A stretch of DNA of 64,000 nucleotides from Tachypleus tridentatus (lineage: Eukaryota; Arthropoda; Merostomata; Xiphosura; Limulidae), in the NCBI RefSeq assembly GCF_004210375.1, contig NC_134825.1:62983558-63047557 (forward strand), given 5' to 3'. Below the pieces are notes generated by a model. That model was not told the DNA's origin. It worked only from the letters and a program-made list of their open reading frames with translations, and did not search any database. The first letter of the stretch is position 1. Each line of letters opens with the position of its first letter. Of the stretch, positions 12,701-27,700 are shown piece by piece. A program made the translations under genes and the position numbers.

Positions 12701-15700
12701 TAACTGGAATGTCATTTTGTTGCTAGTTTTTGCCAAATGTTGGTTATTTTTCTGCTGATGTCAGCAATATATAGTATGCAGCTGTATATAATTTAGTGAT
12801 TTTTTAAATCATGGGGCATATTTATTTGGTAGTTGATTTTGCTTTTTGTCTAGGTGTGTATGTGTATAATGTTTTCTACGGTTTGTGGAGGAAACTTGTT
12901 GATGTTGATGAAGTATTGTTTTATTTTGTCTAATTCATCGTTAATTTTATCTGGTGAGCATAGTTTTATGGCTGTGTTTATTTGGTTTCTTAGTATGTTG
13001 AGTTTTTGTTTTGTTTCATGTGCTGAGTCCCAAGGAATGTATAGGCCAGTATGGGTGATTTTTCGGTGGATTCCTGTTTTAAATTGTGTATCGGTTCTTG
13101 TAATTTTGAGGTTAAGAAATGATATTTGATTGCTTTCTTCCTGTTCACATGTGAAGTTAATGTTGGGATGTATAGAGGTAATGTGATTGAAAAATTAAGT
13201 ATGTGTTCTGTAGATTTGAATCCCACAATCGTGTAGTCTACATATCTGTACCAAATAAACACAGCCATGAAACTGTGCTCACCAGATAAAATTAACGACG
13301 AATTAGACAAAATAAAACAATACATCATCAACATCAATAATAATAGAAAAATGGAAATCAGATTCACAGAACACAAAAAGTCACCTTCACACGCTTTCGA
13401 ACACTGCAAATCAAATAAACACAACATAACCATAGAAAACACCCCAATACTAAATAAAGAAACAAACATAAACAAATGCAAAATTAAAAAAGCCTTATTT
13501 ATACAACAACTCAAGCCAAAAATAAGCCAATACAAGGAACACCTTTATACCTATATTAATAAATATATCCAACATCTAAGCATGCCCTCCACATTCCTAC
13601 ACTTAATTACACAACCACATTTGAACATGTGGTCAGCTACCGGTCAGTAACCCTTTCTTTCTTTGTGAACATGATGATAACCAAAGAAGGTCAAGACATT
13701 GTTCGCTTCTCTATTAGTGCTTTCTTTACCCATACCAGCTGTTTCTAAATACATAATTTTCTCTATCAGTGGATTTTATCATTGACATGGATTGTTCAGA
13801 GCAATTATGGAAGAGAAAAATTACAACGCACCAAAATCACAATAAATTTGAAAGTCGACAACTTGTTTCAAGCATCTGTGAATTTATAGGTAGTAAATAT
13901 AGGCTGAGTTTTATCAAAGAATAATGCAAAAATTAATCACAAATAGTAAGCAAAATCTAATTCTTTGGGAAATTTATATTTTCTAGATGTAAATTAAAAG
14001 GTAACCTTTATAGTGTTCAAAACATGCTCTATCAAAGCAAGAACCACGATTTAAAATGTTTGCTGTGTCATTTACAAAAAAGGTAATAACATAGGAATAC
14101 TAACCTTCACCTGCATTATTCAGAGCAATAAGTCCAGAATATTCCTCCTGTTCTGGGTTAAAAGAACGTAAGGTACGATAAACAGTTCCATTTAAAATTT
14201 CTGGATAAATCTCTTTAGCTGGAATTAATCCTGGAGCAAGCTTGCGAACACACTCAGCACTCTGTTTACCACCTTTTTGTGTTACCCCATAGGCAACCTC
14301 TTGTCCCAGCTCCAACTGAGAAGGATTACCATCAAAAACACTGAAAGTTTAAAGAATGCAATAAAAACAAATTAACAAACTAAAGCAAATACACATTAGG
14401 CAAAAAATTATTGCTGTTCACTGCTGTCTGAGGATATAAATATACACACATTTCTAGTCTAGAGCACTGAATACAAATATCTAAAGAAATTTTCTACATA
14501 CACGTATGCACACAAACACAGTTATATCTACACCTGTAATATCATGCATTTCTATTGTTTGAAATGTTTCATTATAAAATAAACAAAAATGTAACCATCT
14601 CATCATATGAAGCACAAGTTTTGCTTTATAAACTGTTTTGATCTTTACTTTCCAAAAGAAGCTTTAAACAAAATACAATGAAAACAAACAATTTATTGTT
14701 ATACCTGAAATGAAAGAAAACTTCACTTTTATGGTCTTCAGTTTCTATAAATCCAAAGCTGTCTTTCAGTGCTGCTATAAATCCACGATGTGCATACCGA
14801 AGACCATTTTTTACTTGTCGACTGACAACTTTGACATCATTAGCAATTTTCTGGTTGTTGACTTTTGATGTGTTAATAGTAAATTCCACCTAAAAATTTA
14901 ACTTTTCTTTAAATCAAAATTAGAAACACTAATATTTCTGTTGCTTCATAAATACATCAGTTATTGGCACAAAAAATTTTTAATTACTCTTTGGGGGGGG
15001 GGGCAGAGTTACTGATTATATAATATTTATTAGGTCAAGCAATTATATCTATTATTAAGGATGTGTAAAATGAGATTGAAAATATTTAAAGTTTATTAAA
15101 TATAATTTCAACTATTTCACATTCAATAAAATTCATGTAACAGAAAAGTATAGAATAAATGGCTCACATACAAAAAAATCATGAAACAAAACTTTTTAGC
15201 ACTCAGTCTCAGTTACCCAGCCATTCATTTAGAATAAAAAACAGGAAAATTATCTGTACTAAACTTTGTCTTTAGATATTCCATTACTTTCTTTACACAA
15301 GAAGGTTATAATGAAAATATTTATTCACTTTTACATCTTCTAAATCATTATATGATTACTCATGAATAAATGTATACAACTCTCAAACAATGATCAAATA
15401 TTCTTTTTCCAATCATGTCATAATAAAATTTACAAAACAAGCAAGCATGCTCTGAAAAAACATATGTACAAACAATAAAAATGTGTGGTTAAGAGTCTGA
15501 TTGTAAAATCAAATCTTCACTGAATTTTACTTTAAAGATGATGGACATTAACTTTATTAACTTTTTTGCAATGGCTCAAGGGTCAAAGCCCATATCATCA
15601 CACTTATTGACATGCATTCAAAATTTTACTGAACTATTATTTTATGAATTTACGTCACATGTTTGGAATCAAATTGTAGATTATTCAAACTTTAATATTA

Positions 15701-18700
15701 TAAATGAGTTATTTTCTCAATACAATTTTTCATTATAAGTGTCTAAGAAATAACAGATGAATTAAAATAAATAAAACTTAATGTGTTTGTTACACTAAAA
15801 AACAATTTAATGTTTTAACCCTCCTTTTACTCACTTTATCTCCTGATTTAGGTTGGTTCTGACTGTCACAATCTTTTAGTTGGCAATGAATTATTTCTTT
15901 TTCACTATTTTTGTAAATGGAAATGACGTTATTAGTACAGCTTGACACAGAATCCCCTTTACTTGGACTCTTTGAAGACCAATGTTTGGAAGACATCTTT
16001 TCCACAATACCAATGTTTTGTCCAGTCCCTGAATTTTCCTCCAAAGACTTCAAGTTTAAACAAACAGTTCCAGGGTGAAGTTGTTTAATTCTGATGGCGT
16101 GTGAACGGCCTGCTGAAACAGGGTCCTATCACAACCAAAACACAGCAATAAAAAAAAAAAGCAGTACAAGAAAACCTTTCAAAATGTTTAACACTTTGGT
16201 TATTATTTTATTACTTGCATATATATTAACAAAATTAATACATTTTAACCTACAATGCAGATTATTTAAATTTCACTCAAATGTGTTAAAGCATCTGATA
16301 TATCAACAAGTTTCCAATGTGGCTACTATAATGGGGTATGAATCATATCCTGAAATTTAGAATCTTCCATTTCTTTTTCAGTGATGCTTACATAGCTTTT
16401 CTCAAATTCTATACCATAAAAACTAGTAAACCTCAACAGAAAATCCAAAACTGGATAACATGAAAAATCACTAGCTTCCTATTCTTATGGTAATTTCTCA
16501 CATCTGTTATTCTAACAGTATTTGCTGCAATAATTATATCATTTTAAAGTACCTTAATATTTCCTAATGATATGGTGGATTGTGTAGTTTCTCTCAAGTA
16601 AGTGTGCACGAGTCTTTTAAAGTACTATACCAATAGCCAATCTAAGTAATAATTACACTAATAATATTAACTGTCACTAAACAAGTTTTACCTTGGTTAC
16701 AGTGAACTCTACTTCGTCTTGAACGTGGACTGGATTATCTGGATTCAGAAGTTCAGAAAATCGGAAATAAACACAAGAATCTCTGTTGGCACACTTGATA
16801 AACCCAAAAGACTCTTTCAGGTTTGATATGATTCCCTATAAAAAAAGAAGAGATTAAAACTAATCACTTACAGGAACTGGGAAAAGTTTGAATTTTGCAT
16901 AAAACAAACTGCCAAAATTAAATATTATAATATTTTCATTTACAATTCTTAAAAGCTGTAACATTGGGGAATAATGCTTAAGTTCTTTCTTCTCTGGCTG
17001 TCAACAGAAACATATGTTCAGCTGCAAACAATTAAAAAGTTGGAATTTTGCACAAATAATACATTTTAAAATATCATCAAAATGTGAAAAAAAAGAGAGA
17101 GAGGAAAGTAGTAATTTTGCTACAATTTAATTAAACCTAAGATTACAAACACTCAGCAACATACGACTTATGATGAATAACCAATAATCAAAAATAGCTT
17201 GAAACAAAATTTTAGTTCTTAGATTCACTTGTCATAACTAAGATACTGAATTTTGGTCACACTATGATACATCAGTTTTACCCCCCATCTCCATTAGCCT
17301 AAGTTATTATACATATCTTATTATTTAAAATACCAGTTTCATATATATTAGGCTCATTTTAAATAATTTTTGCTCAAATCTATAGAAGGGCTATCTGTGC
17401 TAGACATTCCTAGTTACGTAGTTAAAGGAAGGTTTTAAGGATTTATTATATTAAAAAACAGACAAGAAAAAATATGCAAAAAGACATATATGTAATACTA
17501 AGTTCACATTTTCCAACCAAAGTTCTTCTGTGATAGTTGTTCAAACTGACAGTTTTCCCAAGTGAGATATTTAGTTTATTTTTTCTTTTATTTACAGTAT
17601 TTGTTGTTATACACTTTGTATGTTGAACATCATTTTTATTTTGATTTATTGTTTATTATTATACTTTTATTATAAAAGACAGCTTTGTATCACTAGCAAA
17701 ATTATGTATTTAGAACTAATCCACATCTAAGCTGGCTGAACCTCACAAGATATTATTCATATTACGACCAGAACTATCATTGAGGGAACCTAAATGATAA
17801 AACAAATCAATTTAATCTTAATAAATCAAAACAAAAATATTTATTTATAATATACAAGAATTCTTCATACATTTGTTACTCTTCTAATCTTCAAAACAAA
17901 GTTTTGTTGTCATTAAGAGTTTACTTGATGGCATTATATTCCAAGAAAAAAACTTACCTGTTGTCTCTGTTCACCTGAAACTAGAAAACTCTCATCAAGA
18001 AGTTCAATATTGGTGGCACGTTGAAGATTATCTCGTCGATCAGTAGCAATTTTGAAACGAACCCAGTCGCCTTTTTGTAAGGTGAAATCCCCTAGTGGGT
18101 CTTTATCACCGAAAGGAATATCCATATCCCTAACAGAAACAAGATATTTTTTAAAGACAAATAATGTACAAAATGGGTTGGTAAATAATGAATATTTATT
18201 CTTATTTTTGTCATAAAGAAAGATAGATGGAAAAATATCAATGGGCATTATTCTTCAACAAAAGCCATTACTGGAAATAAGCAATCACCAACTGTGTTTT
18301 GGAACATTAAGTGATGTCAGCATATAAATTTAACAAGCTAACTTGTTTTCTAACTATTCAAAAGACAGCTTCACCAGAAACACTGTTAAATTCTTGACAT
18401 GTTTTGTAAAACAGATGTAAATTAGCTAGGATGTATAGAGTAATAAACAATGCATTTTAACTACAAAATTGCTGCAAAGACATATGTTGGTAGAATTAAG
18501 ACTTAAGGTTGATCTAATATTAGCTTTTAGTTTCATTCATTAAATCATATTTTACTGATTCATCATGCAATCCCAACAAATAATTTAGACCACATATTAC
18601 AATGCTGTTCAAGCTGTTTCAACTGGTCTGGAAATTTGATAACAGTTTTCTTGGAATATGTTTTCAACTGATGACAACAATTTGCAATAAATGTCGCTAA

Positions 18701-21700
18701 ATACAACAAAATAAACTTATTAGAAAAAAGGCTGAAGTAATTTTCAAAGAAACAATTGGGGTATGTTTTACATGTTAAAATCAGGAAACAGCAATAAACC
18801 AAAATGTAATGTGAAGGTTAAGTACTGCAAGAAAGAAAAAAAGTACAAGAACTGTGACAAAATTTTATTTTATTTTTTTTATATTGTAACATAAATGAAA
18901 ACATCTATAGTTCAAATGCAGGCTGAATAATGTTCTGCCTTTTGCCTGAAACCACACTATTCTGTCAATTTATGTAAACATTTGGTCATATATAGATTAA
19001 TTAAATAGATACCATAAACAAGTATGCAAATAAACATACATCAAAGTATCATTCAACAAGTTTGTCATCCATGGTAATGGCCTACTGGTGATAGAATTCT
19101 TGAGAAAGCAACTAGATCCTTCAGGGAAAAAGTCCAGCCCTTATAAGAAATTACCTTATGCAGGTTAAACAGTTCAAACCCACTCAGGCCTCTTCACAAG
19201 ATGTCAAATAGGACATACAAAAACTAAACTAAAAAATAATTAGTTCCTGAGAGTAGCCCTAGACAGTAGAGTCCTTGAATTAAGTCAGAGTTAGAAGTTG
19301 TCAGCCTACACAAGTCCTGATAAAAACATAAATGGATGAAATTTTAGCTACAGTAAGTTCCTTATTTTTTGAAGAGTACTATAAGAACATAGTTACTAAA
19401 TAACTCTTTAATAAAAAAGAATGAAAATTTAAAGTACTGTTGAATATAGAGGTATCAATAAATATTGTATTTTAATTGATCATTACGAATCTACGACAAT
19501 CAATCACAGGGATTGGATATTCCTGTTGTGTAAATAAATACTATTTATCACTTGATAATTACTTAATAATACCTGCTCATTACCCATTCAGACAGTACTA
19601 CTGAAAAGAAGTTGTTATATTTACATACTGACCTTCAGTAGGCTGAAAATTTCCAATACTTAATCAACTAGTATAGAAATTTTTATTATACGAATGGTTA
19701 TCATAACTTAACCTAATATACTTCAAGTTATCTCACTATCCATGAATACCTTAAATTGTTACTGTTCACTATACTTCAGTTATATAATGTTTCATTAATA
19801 TTATGCTAGTCTGTTGCAAATATTAAATGTGAGAAGATATATTCGAGTGAAAGTAATTAAATTACGTGAACATTTTCAAGTTATCCAATGTTATTCACAG
19901 ATACCAGGACCTCCATTACATAAAGTCACTGATAACTGAGAGGAAACAGTTCGGCTTATGTTTAAAAATCTTCTAATGAAAAAAGAAATAATAAAAAAAT
20001 GAATGAATGATATAAAAACCTTTATATATATTTTTTATCTGAACTTATTTCATATCTGAACAAAGCAAGATTAAAGGTGAAATTACTATAAATATAGAAA
20101 AATTAAGATGTTAACAATTTGTCCTCTTTAAAATGTGGTAACAAATATTTACCACCAGATTTTGATTTATTGTCAATTTAATGATTGTCATAACTTCAGA
20201 TCTTTAATTCATCACTGCTTTCTGTTCAACCATAAACATTTTAAATTTACAACACATAATTTATGAGCAGTCAAACATGCTAGGTAAAACCCAAAAATAT
20301 CCAATTATAGGAACTGAAGTAGTAAATTTATGGATAATAATATTTTCAAAAAAGCAAAAACTTGTGTTAAATGAATAATTAACTTGAATTCAAACTTCAT
20401 GGATATAAAACAACAAAAACAGAAAAGGTTTTTTGTAAGGCAATATTTGAAAAAGTCTAGCATATTTATTATTTCTAGATGACAATTGATTGATTGATTT
20501 AGTGTTTTATGGCACAAAGCAGTGAGGCTATCTACACCAGACATTCAGCAAAAATGTAAAAAAAAATAAATAAATGTAGTAATAGAGATAAAAGGAAATG
20601 AAGGTAAAACAAAAAAATATAAAACCAATGTTGACACCTAGTCTACAATGTTAAGCTAGAAGGCAGAGTATAAGAAGTTGTAAGGTATTTACTCTAGCAA
20701 AAAGGTAATGATCATAACCTGCCAGGAAAGTTCAAGAACCACCGTCAGTCACCTGAAGTTGGTCTTTCCAGTCCTGGTTTCGGGTTATGTGTCATAGCAA
20801 CCAGTATCAAAATGTAAAAGAATAGAAGTTTTAAAAGAAACATAGCAAAATTGTAACAATGAGTAGCCAAATGTCCAGTAAAAAGATAAAGTCAAGTAAA
20901 TGGAGTAAAATTTGTAAAAGTAAATGAAGGTAAAAACAAAACAGCAATTAAAACAGAAAATGGTGTAAAAACCAATGGTGACATCCAGTCTTCAAAGCTG
21001 TAAAATATTTACTCTAGCAAATGGTAATGATCATAACCCGCCAGGAAGACTAACAGGTAAGTTCAAGAACCACCATCAATCACCTGAAGTTGGCCTTTCC
21101 AGTCCTGGTTCCGGGTTATGTGTCATAGCAGCTATTATCAAAATGTAAAAGAATAGAAGTTTTAAAGACACTCCACAAAATCGTAATAATGAGTAGCCAA
21201 ATGTCCAGTAAAAAGATAAAAGTCAAGTAAATGGAGTAAAATTTGTAAAAGTAATTGAAGATAAAAGCAAAACGGCAATTAAAACAGAAAATGGCGTAAA
21301 AACCAATGCTGACATCCAGTCAACAAAGTTGTAAAGGACTACCTGTAGCAGAATGGTAATGATCATAACCCGCCAGGAAGACTAACAGGTAAGTATAAAA
21401 ACCACCGTCAGTCACCTGAAGTTGGTCTTTCCAGTCCTGGTTCTGGGTTATGAGTCAATATGGCCAGTACTAAAAAGTTAAGTAGTAAAAGTGTGAAATG
21501 ATATGCAGCAAAAGTGTAATAACAACTCGCCAGGACAACTAACAAGTAGTTCAAACGGATAGTTCAAACAGTAGCGTTAGTCACCTGAAGTTGGCCTTTC
21601 CAGTCCTGGTGTCGAGTTATTTAATGTTCTGGCCATTGTCCAATGTCAAATTGAAGGAGAGAGATTAAAACTGTAAAAAAGGAACCACAATTAAAAAGGT

Positions 21701-24700
21701 GAAATGAATAAATATGCAACACTTAAATGAGATTAAAAAGATTAATGGCCATTAAAAATTAAAAACATTATCAAGGTGGACAGAGTCACCATCACCAATA
21801 ACTCTGTCCAATGTTACAGACAGACCCTGGGAAAAAATATGTTTAAAATATTGCCGTCGTTGAGAATTGTAACGATGGCAAGAAAGTAAAACGTGGCTGA
21901 TAGTGATTTGAGTGTTACACAAACTACACATTGTTGCATCAGTTCCAGATAAAAGAAAACGATGAGTTAAAAAACTGTGACCAATGCGTAGCCTAGTGAG
22001 AACAACTTCCTCCTTCCGAACTTTACGGAAGCTAGATGGCCAAAGTCCAATTTCGGGTTTGATTTGAAAAGTTTGTTGTCGCTGCTCACTCCAAGTGGAC
22101 TGCCAGCTGGCACGGCCGAGTCTTGAAGACAACACCATAGTCCATGCACGGAATAGGCATAGGAGTGATGGTGCTGAAGCAGATATATTTAGCTGCCATG
22201 TCTGCAAGCTCGTTCCCTCGAATACTAACATGGCCTGGTATCCAGAAAACTGGATTGAAGTAGCTGCTAATGAGAAATGGGCCAGTTGGTTTCAATATCA
22301 GCGAGAATAGGATGTGAGCTAACGTGTAGCGATTCCAAGGCATGTATAGAACTAAGCGAATCAGTATAAATAGTGCAGTTGGAGTACTGCTCAGCTGCAA
22401 TATGATCCAGGGCAAGAGATATGGCATACAGTTCAGCAGTGAACACAGAAGTTGTAGAAGGGATTCTGCGCGCAAACTACTGACCCATAGCAAACCATAG
22501 CAGAGCCCACTGAATTACCTGATTTGGAACCATCTGTATAAATGGGAACTGAATGATTGTTTGAAAGATATTCTTTGAATAAAAAACGGTACTTCCAATC
22601 TGGAGTATCTGCCTTTTTTATGTGACTGAAAGAAAGGTCACATTTGGGAGCTGTAATAAGCCATGGTGGGATGGGCCAACCTGTGGAATCTGCAATGTTA
22701 TCCAAGGACAGACCCAATTCATCCAATTGTGCCCGGATGCGATGGCCAAATGGAGCAATGACAGATCGTCTATTCTGAAAAAGTACTGCCCACCGAGGAA
22801 GGAAAACACAACTCTAGGTGGGATGCTTTGGTTAGGAATGAAGTTTCGAAGTATATTGTAAAGATAGTTGCAAACGGCGAAGATGTAGAGAAGGTTCATG
22901 AGATTCAATGTATATACTTTGAACTGGAGAGGTACGGAAAGCCCCAGTGCAGAGTAGAAGTCCTTGGTGATGAATGGGGTCCAGCATCTTTAAGGCTGAG
23001 GGTCTGGCAGAGCCATAGACCATTGATCCATAATCGAGTTTCGATCTAATAAGAGCACGATATACCTTTAACATTGAACAGCGATCTGCCCCCAACTGGT
23101 AGAAGAGAGAACACGGGGATGTTCAGTGCTCTTGTGCATTTGACCCGAAGCTGCTTTAAGTGTGGTATAACGGTCAGTTTACGATCAAAGATAAGCCCCA
23201 AGAACTTGGTCTCCAGGACCACTGGCAGCAAACCTTCACCGATATGAAGTTCAGGATCAGGGTGAATACCCTGTCGACGGCAAAAGTGCATGCATACAGA
23301 TTTGGAGAGAGAGAAATTAAAGCCGTTCACCAGAGTCCACTTCCGTACACAATTGAGGGCGGTTTGTAGTTGCCGCTCAATATATCTCATGTTTGACAAC
23401 TGACATGAGATGTGAAAGTCATCGACATACAGCCCATTCGCAACAGTGAGAGGGAGTTGTTCAGTGATGGCATTTATCTTTATACTGAAGAATGTAACAC
23501 TCAAGACACAGCCTTAAGGGACTCCAAGTTCCTGTACAAAAGAACGGGCAAGTGTCGAACCCACACGAACTTAGAATCTCCTGTCCATTAAAAATTTTTT
23601 TAATAAACATGGGTAGATGGCCACGTAACCCATATGTATGGAGGTCTCGCAAAATGCCATACCTCCATGTTGTGTCGTAAGCCTTCTCTATGTCAAAGAA
23701 TATTGATACAAGATGTTGGCGGTTGAGAAAGGCTTCCTCTGATAGATGTTTCAAGACGAATTAGATGGTCTGTGGTGGAGTGCTGTCGACGGAACCCACA
23801 CTGAGTGGGCGAGAGAAGGTTGTTTGATTCAAGGAACCAAACAAGACGAGCATTAACCATCCTTTCTAATGTCTTACAGAGACAGCTCGTCAAAGCAATT
23901 GGATGGTAGTTTGAAGGAATCTTGGGATCTTTCCCTGGCTTAGAGAAAGGTAAAATAATAGCCTGGCACCAGGTTGAAAACAATCAGAAGGACATCAAGA
24001 GAAGCAGGAGATAGATGGTGCAGCATGTCATAATGAATATCATCAGGTCCAACAGACGTACTGGCAGACCTATGAAGGGCCATTTTTAGTTCCACCAGGG
24101 TAAAGGGACAATTATAGTCAAAGAAACAGTCAGTTTGAAAGGAAAGAGGTGATCGCTCTGCCCGAGTCTTGATGGCCAGGAAGGTGGAGGAACAAGCAGA
24201 AGTGCTAGATACCCGGCAAAAGCTTTCACCTAGAGTGTTAGCGATGTTCCGAACATCAGTCACCTCCTGACCATCAGAGAGTAAGATTGAGAGGGAGACA
24301 GAATTGTAGTGCCCATTAACCTTTCGAATCCTGTCCCATATGATCTTGGAACTGGTGGTAGAAGATATGCTTGTTGTGAACTTAATCCAAGATTCCTTCT
24401 GGCTTTGACGCCTTACCCACCTAGCATGTGCTCGGCCCGTTGGAAAGCAACCCGGTTTGAAAGTGTGGGATATCTACGAAAAGTATCCCAGGCCTGCTTT
24501 TGAGCCTTCCGCTGCTAAGTGGCAAGCAGGATTCCACCACGGACGAGGATATCGTGGAAAACGTGTCGAGGTTTTAGGAATACACTGAGCAGCTGCATGT
24601 GTAATACAGTCAGTTACCGCTGCTACACAGTCGCCTATTGATGGCTGATTTACGATGGCAGGATCAAATTCTGTGAGAGCAGTGAAAGTGGACCAGTTGC

Positions 24701-27700
24701 CTGATCCAGCTTCCACCGGGCATGCGGGTAGGTGGCATCGACCACGGCCAGTCTCTCTCAAAAGGATCGGAAAATGATCACTGCCTAGTGGATTACTGTC
24801 AAACTTCCATGAAAAATGGGAGAATAATGAAGGGGAGCAAACTGAGAGATCAATAGCGGTAAAGGAGTGATTAGGTGCATGAAAGTAAGTGGAAGAACCA
24901 GTATTGAAAAGAGAAAGATTGTGATCAGAGAGCATCCGCTCTACAGATCGCCCCTTCCATCAATAATAGCACTTCCCAGAGGGGATGATGTCCATTAAAA
25001 TCCCCTAGGATTAGAAATGGAGATGGCAATTGTTCAACGAAAGCATCAAGATCTGATTGATCATATGTCTCTCCAGGGGACAGGTACAGAGAACAAACAG
25101 TGATGGTATGACCCAAGGAAACACGGATGGCTACAGCCTCCAAGGGTGTGTTGAGTGACAAAGACAGGGTGGGCACGTGTTGATCAACCAACAGTGCCAC
25201 CCCTCCATGTACTCGACCATCACACAACCTGTCATTTCTGTACAGAGAAAACTGCCGAATGGAGACAGTATCAGCAGTTTTGAGAAATGTTTCTTGTAAA
25301 GAAAGTCAAACAGGATGGTAGGAAGCAATCAGCGTTTTGATATCATCCAGATTAGAACGTAAACCTAGACAGTTCCATTGTATCAAGGTGGCCATTTTTA
25401 AGAATGGGTAGGTGAAGTGGCTGGAGAACCCTTCGGTTTACGACCACGTCTTTTTTCTTTGCTGTCTTTAGTCGGAGGAGGTCTATCAACCTCCATGGAT
25501 CCTGCTCTGGGTCAAGTGGGCAGGTTTTTGTTATTGGAAGGGGAATCCAGTGACTGAGGACGCGAACGAATAATTGTTTTGTCTCTTGTGGTGGGAGAAA
25601 AAGATGTATCAGAAGAAATTCCTGTATTTGAAACTGAAGGACGTGGATCTTGAGGTTTGTTGGAAGGTATGGGAGGAACAGAGATGGGTGTGGAAGTCGA
25701 TTCAACAACCTTTTTAACCACGGAGGTCAAAAGGCTTTTCATTTGTTTTGAAAACGATTCTCTTGGAGGCACAGAGAGATCTGTCTGCACTCCCACTGTA
25801 GTTGTGGAATGAAGTGCAGCAGCATATGTCCGAGATGGAGTTGTGGACAGCAATTTCCGAGCCTCAGGATAACTAATGTTATGTGTCGTTTTCAAATGCT
25901 GCACCTCTTTTTCCTCCAACAATTTTGGGCAAGAATGAAAGTAAGAGGGGTGAGAACCATTGCAGTTTACGCAATATGGGTTCATGTCACAGTCATAGGC
26001 ATCGTGGTCCTTGCCTCCACAATGAGCACATGTCAGGGAACCACGACAAGATGTCTTTGAGTGGCCGAATCTCTGACATTGGAAACATTGAAGAGGGTTT
26101 GGCAAAGTTTTGAATGTTATTTATTCATAAAAAAACAACCCTTGTTAATACATTTTAAGAAATCTCAATTGTTTCCATGTCAAAAAAATTTAATTACAAT
26201 AGAAAAACAGATATACAACAAATATATTATTCATATGTAAAGTAATATCTCACCTTCCCCCAAAATGATACTGAATTTTTCCAGACAATGGGTCATTTTG
26301 TTGCCGACTTTGGCAACGTTCAATGGGTTCAATTACCCGGCCAATAACTTCTTCTGAATCAATGTCCTCAAAAACAACAGTTCCTGAGGGTAAACAAGTG
26401 ACGTTCACTGCAACCTCTTTATTCTAGAAAGGAATATACAAAAAGGAAAAAGGGGTGAAAAGTTCAAAACATAAGCATAAGCCTGTTTTAAAATGAATAG
26501 AATTGCTTTAGTATTTCATTTTATCCACTATTTACGTTCAACAAACTTTAAAATATTTTAATAAATACACCTGTTTGGATACTAATTACAATTTGCTCAA
26601 CATACTGTTTATCTATCTTACCAGTTACAAAAATTTAGCAACAAACTTTCTCATGGGTCCCTAAGTTTCTCCAACACTAAATCAAATGCAATTAATTTCA
26701 AAGAATATTCACATCATGATTTTAAGATGAAAAAAAAGAGAGAAATCTAATAGTGTCATACTCTTAAGATGTACTTTTCTAAGTGATACTTAGATTTTTT
26801 TTTGTTATGGAAAATTGCTATTTTACTTTATAATAATAATGCTACAGTATTTTGTGTTATATCAAAACTAACAAGTACTTTAACTCCTTCACAATAGGTC
26901 AAGGGTAAAAGGCTATGCCATCACATTTGTTAACTTGCATTCAAAATTTTACTGAACTACCATTTTAAGAATTTATGTCAATATGTTTGGAATCAAATTG
27001 TAGCTTATAATTTAAACTAATACTTATATGAATTAACTTCTTAATGTAAAAGTAAATATTAAAAGAACATCTTAATATAGATTTTAGCAAGTCACAAGGT
27101 ATGTTGAATGGAGTAATGTTTGAAATTAGATTTTTTGTGATGTCAAAGTACTAATCTTATAATTTTGTATAAATTAGGAACTCAAATTACTAATACTGAC
27201 AATAAAAATATAAATTGAGAACCCCATATCTTTTTATTTTGCTGAGATATGTATGTACTGAATCAAACATGGTGGCCCCATTCAACTATTTCTATTTTTT
27301 GAAACAGTCCCTTATATACACTCACTCCAATATATGCCATGTGAACAACCAATCAACAGCTTTGTCTCCCCAGAGTGGTTTCTCCCCACCATTTTAATCT
27401 TTCAAATGTTCTTTCAATCCATGACTTCAATGAGGTAGGTTGTCTTTAGTTTGCTCGAAGTTTTGTATTTTAAAAAATCTACATAAATTTTAGTTAGTAA
27501 GCTTTATAAATTTTTACTAGAATTCTACAGTATCACTGTAGTTATTCATGATTTTTGGTTATTCAACTTTATACATATAACGTAAAGAAAATTTTGTCTG
27601 ATATCCTCCACGTGCAAAATTTTAAAAGCTTAGCAACCTATGTCCAGTAAGAACCGAGTACAAAAGTCATTGTGAGAAGAGATAACTGTTTGCTTTACTT

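Larger units (their letters stand above)
11013..13790. mobile_element. Penelope-like element, inverted dimer
   Basis: A minus-oriented copy (13260 down to 11013, interrupted by an insert at 11064-12204) faces a plus-oriented 3' fragment (13249-13760). The arms are complementary from about 12207-12990 to 13249-13714, the plus arm lacking about 290 bases. The whole is flanked by the 14-base direct repeat ATTGTTCAGAGCAA (10999-11012 and 13791-13804), indicating one insertion event. Coding remnants are RT plus GIY-YIG-type endonuclease, the Penelope combination. Confidence 0.75.
20484..26112 (-). mobile_element. I-type (RNase H-bearing) LINE copy 2 in CSDE1 intron 8
   Basis: Reading 26112 down to 20484: gag with CCHC knuckles, endonuclease, reverse transcriptase, RNase H, a C-terminal Cys/His region, then a long 3' tail with 331-base tandem units and a terminal (AATC)n-like end (AAATCAATCAATCAATT). 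APE endonuclease plus RT plus RNase H places it in the I superfamily (I/Nimb/Jockey-related; clade not decided). It is truncated inside gag at 26112, has several frameshifts, and lies in the sense direction of CSDE1. Confidence 0.85.

Noticed and set aside
14993..15003. poly-G run as a regulatory G-quadruplex
   Set aside because: A single 11-base run without partner G-tracts nearby; a homopolymer is enough explanation.
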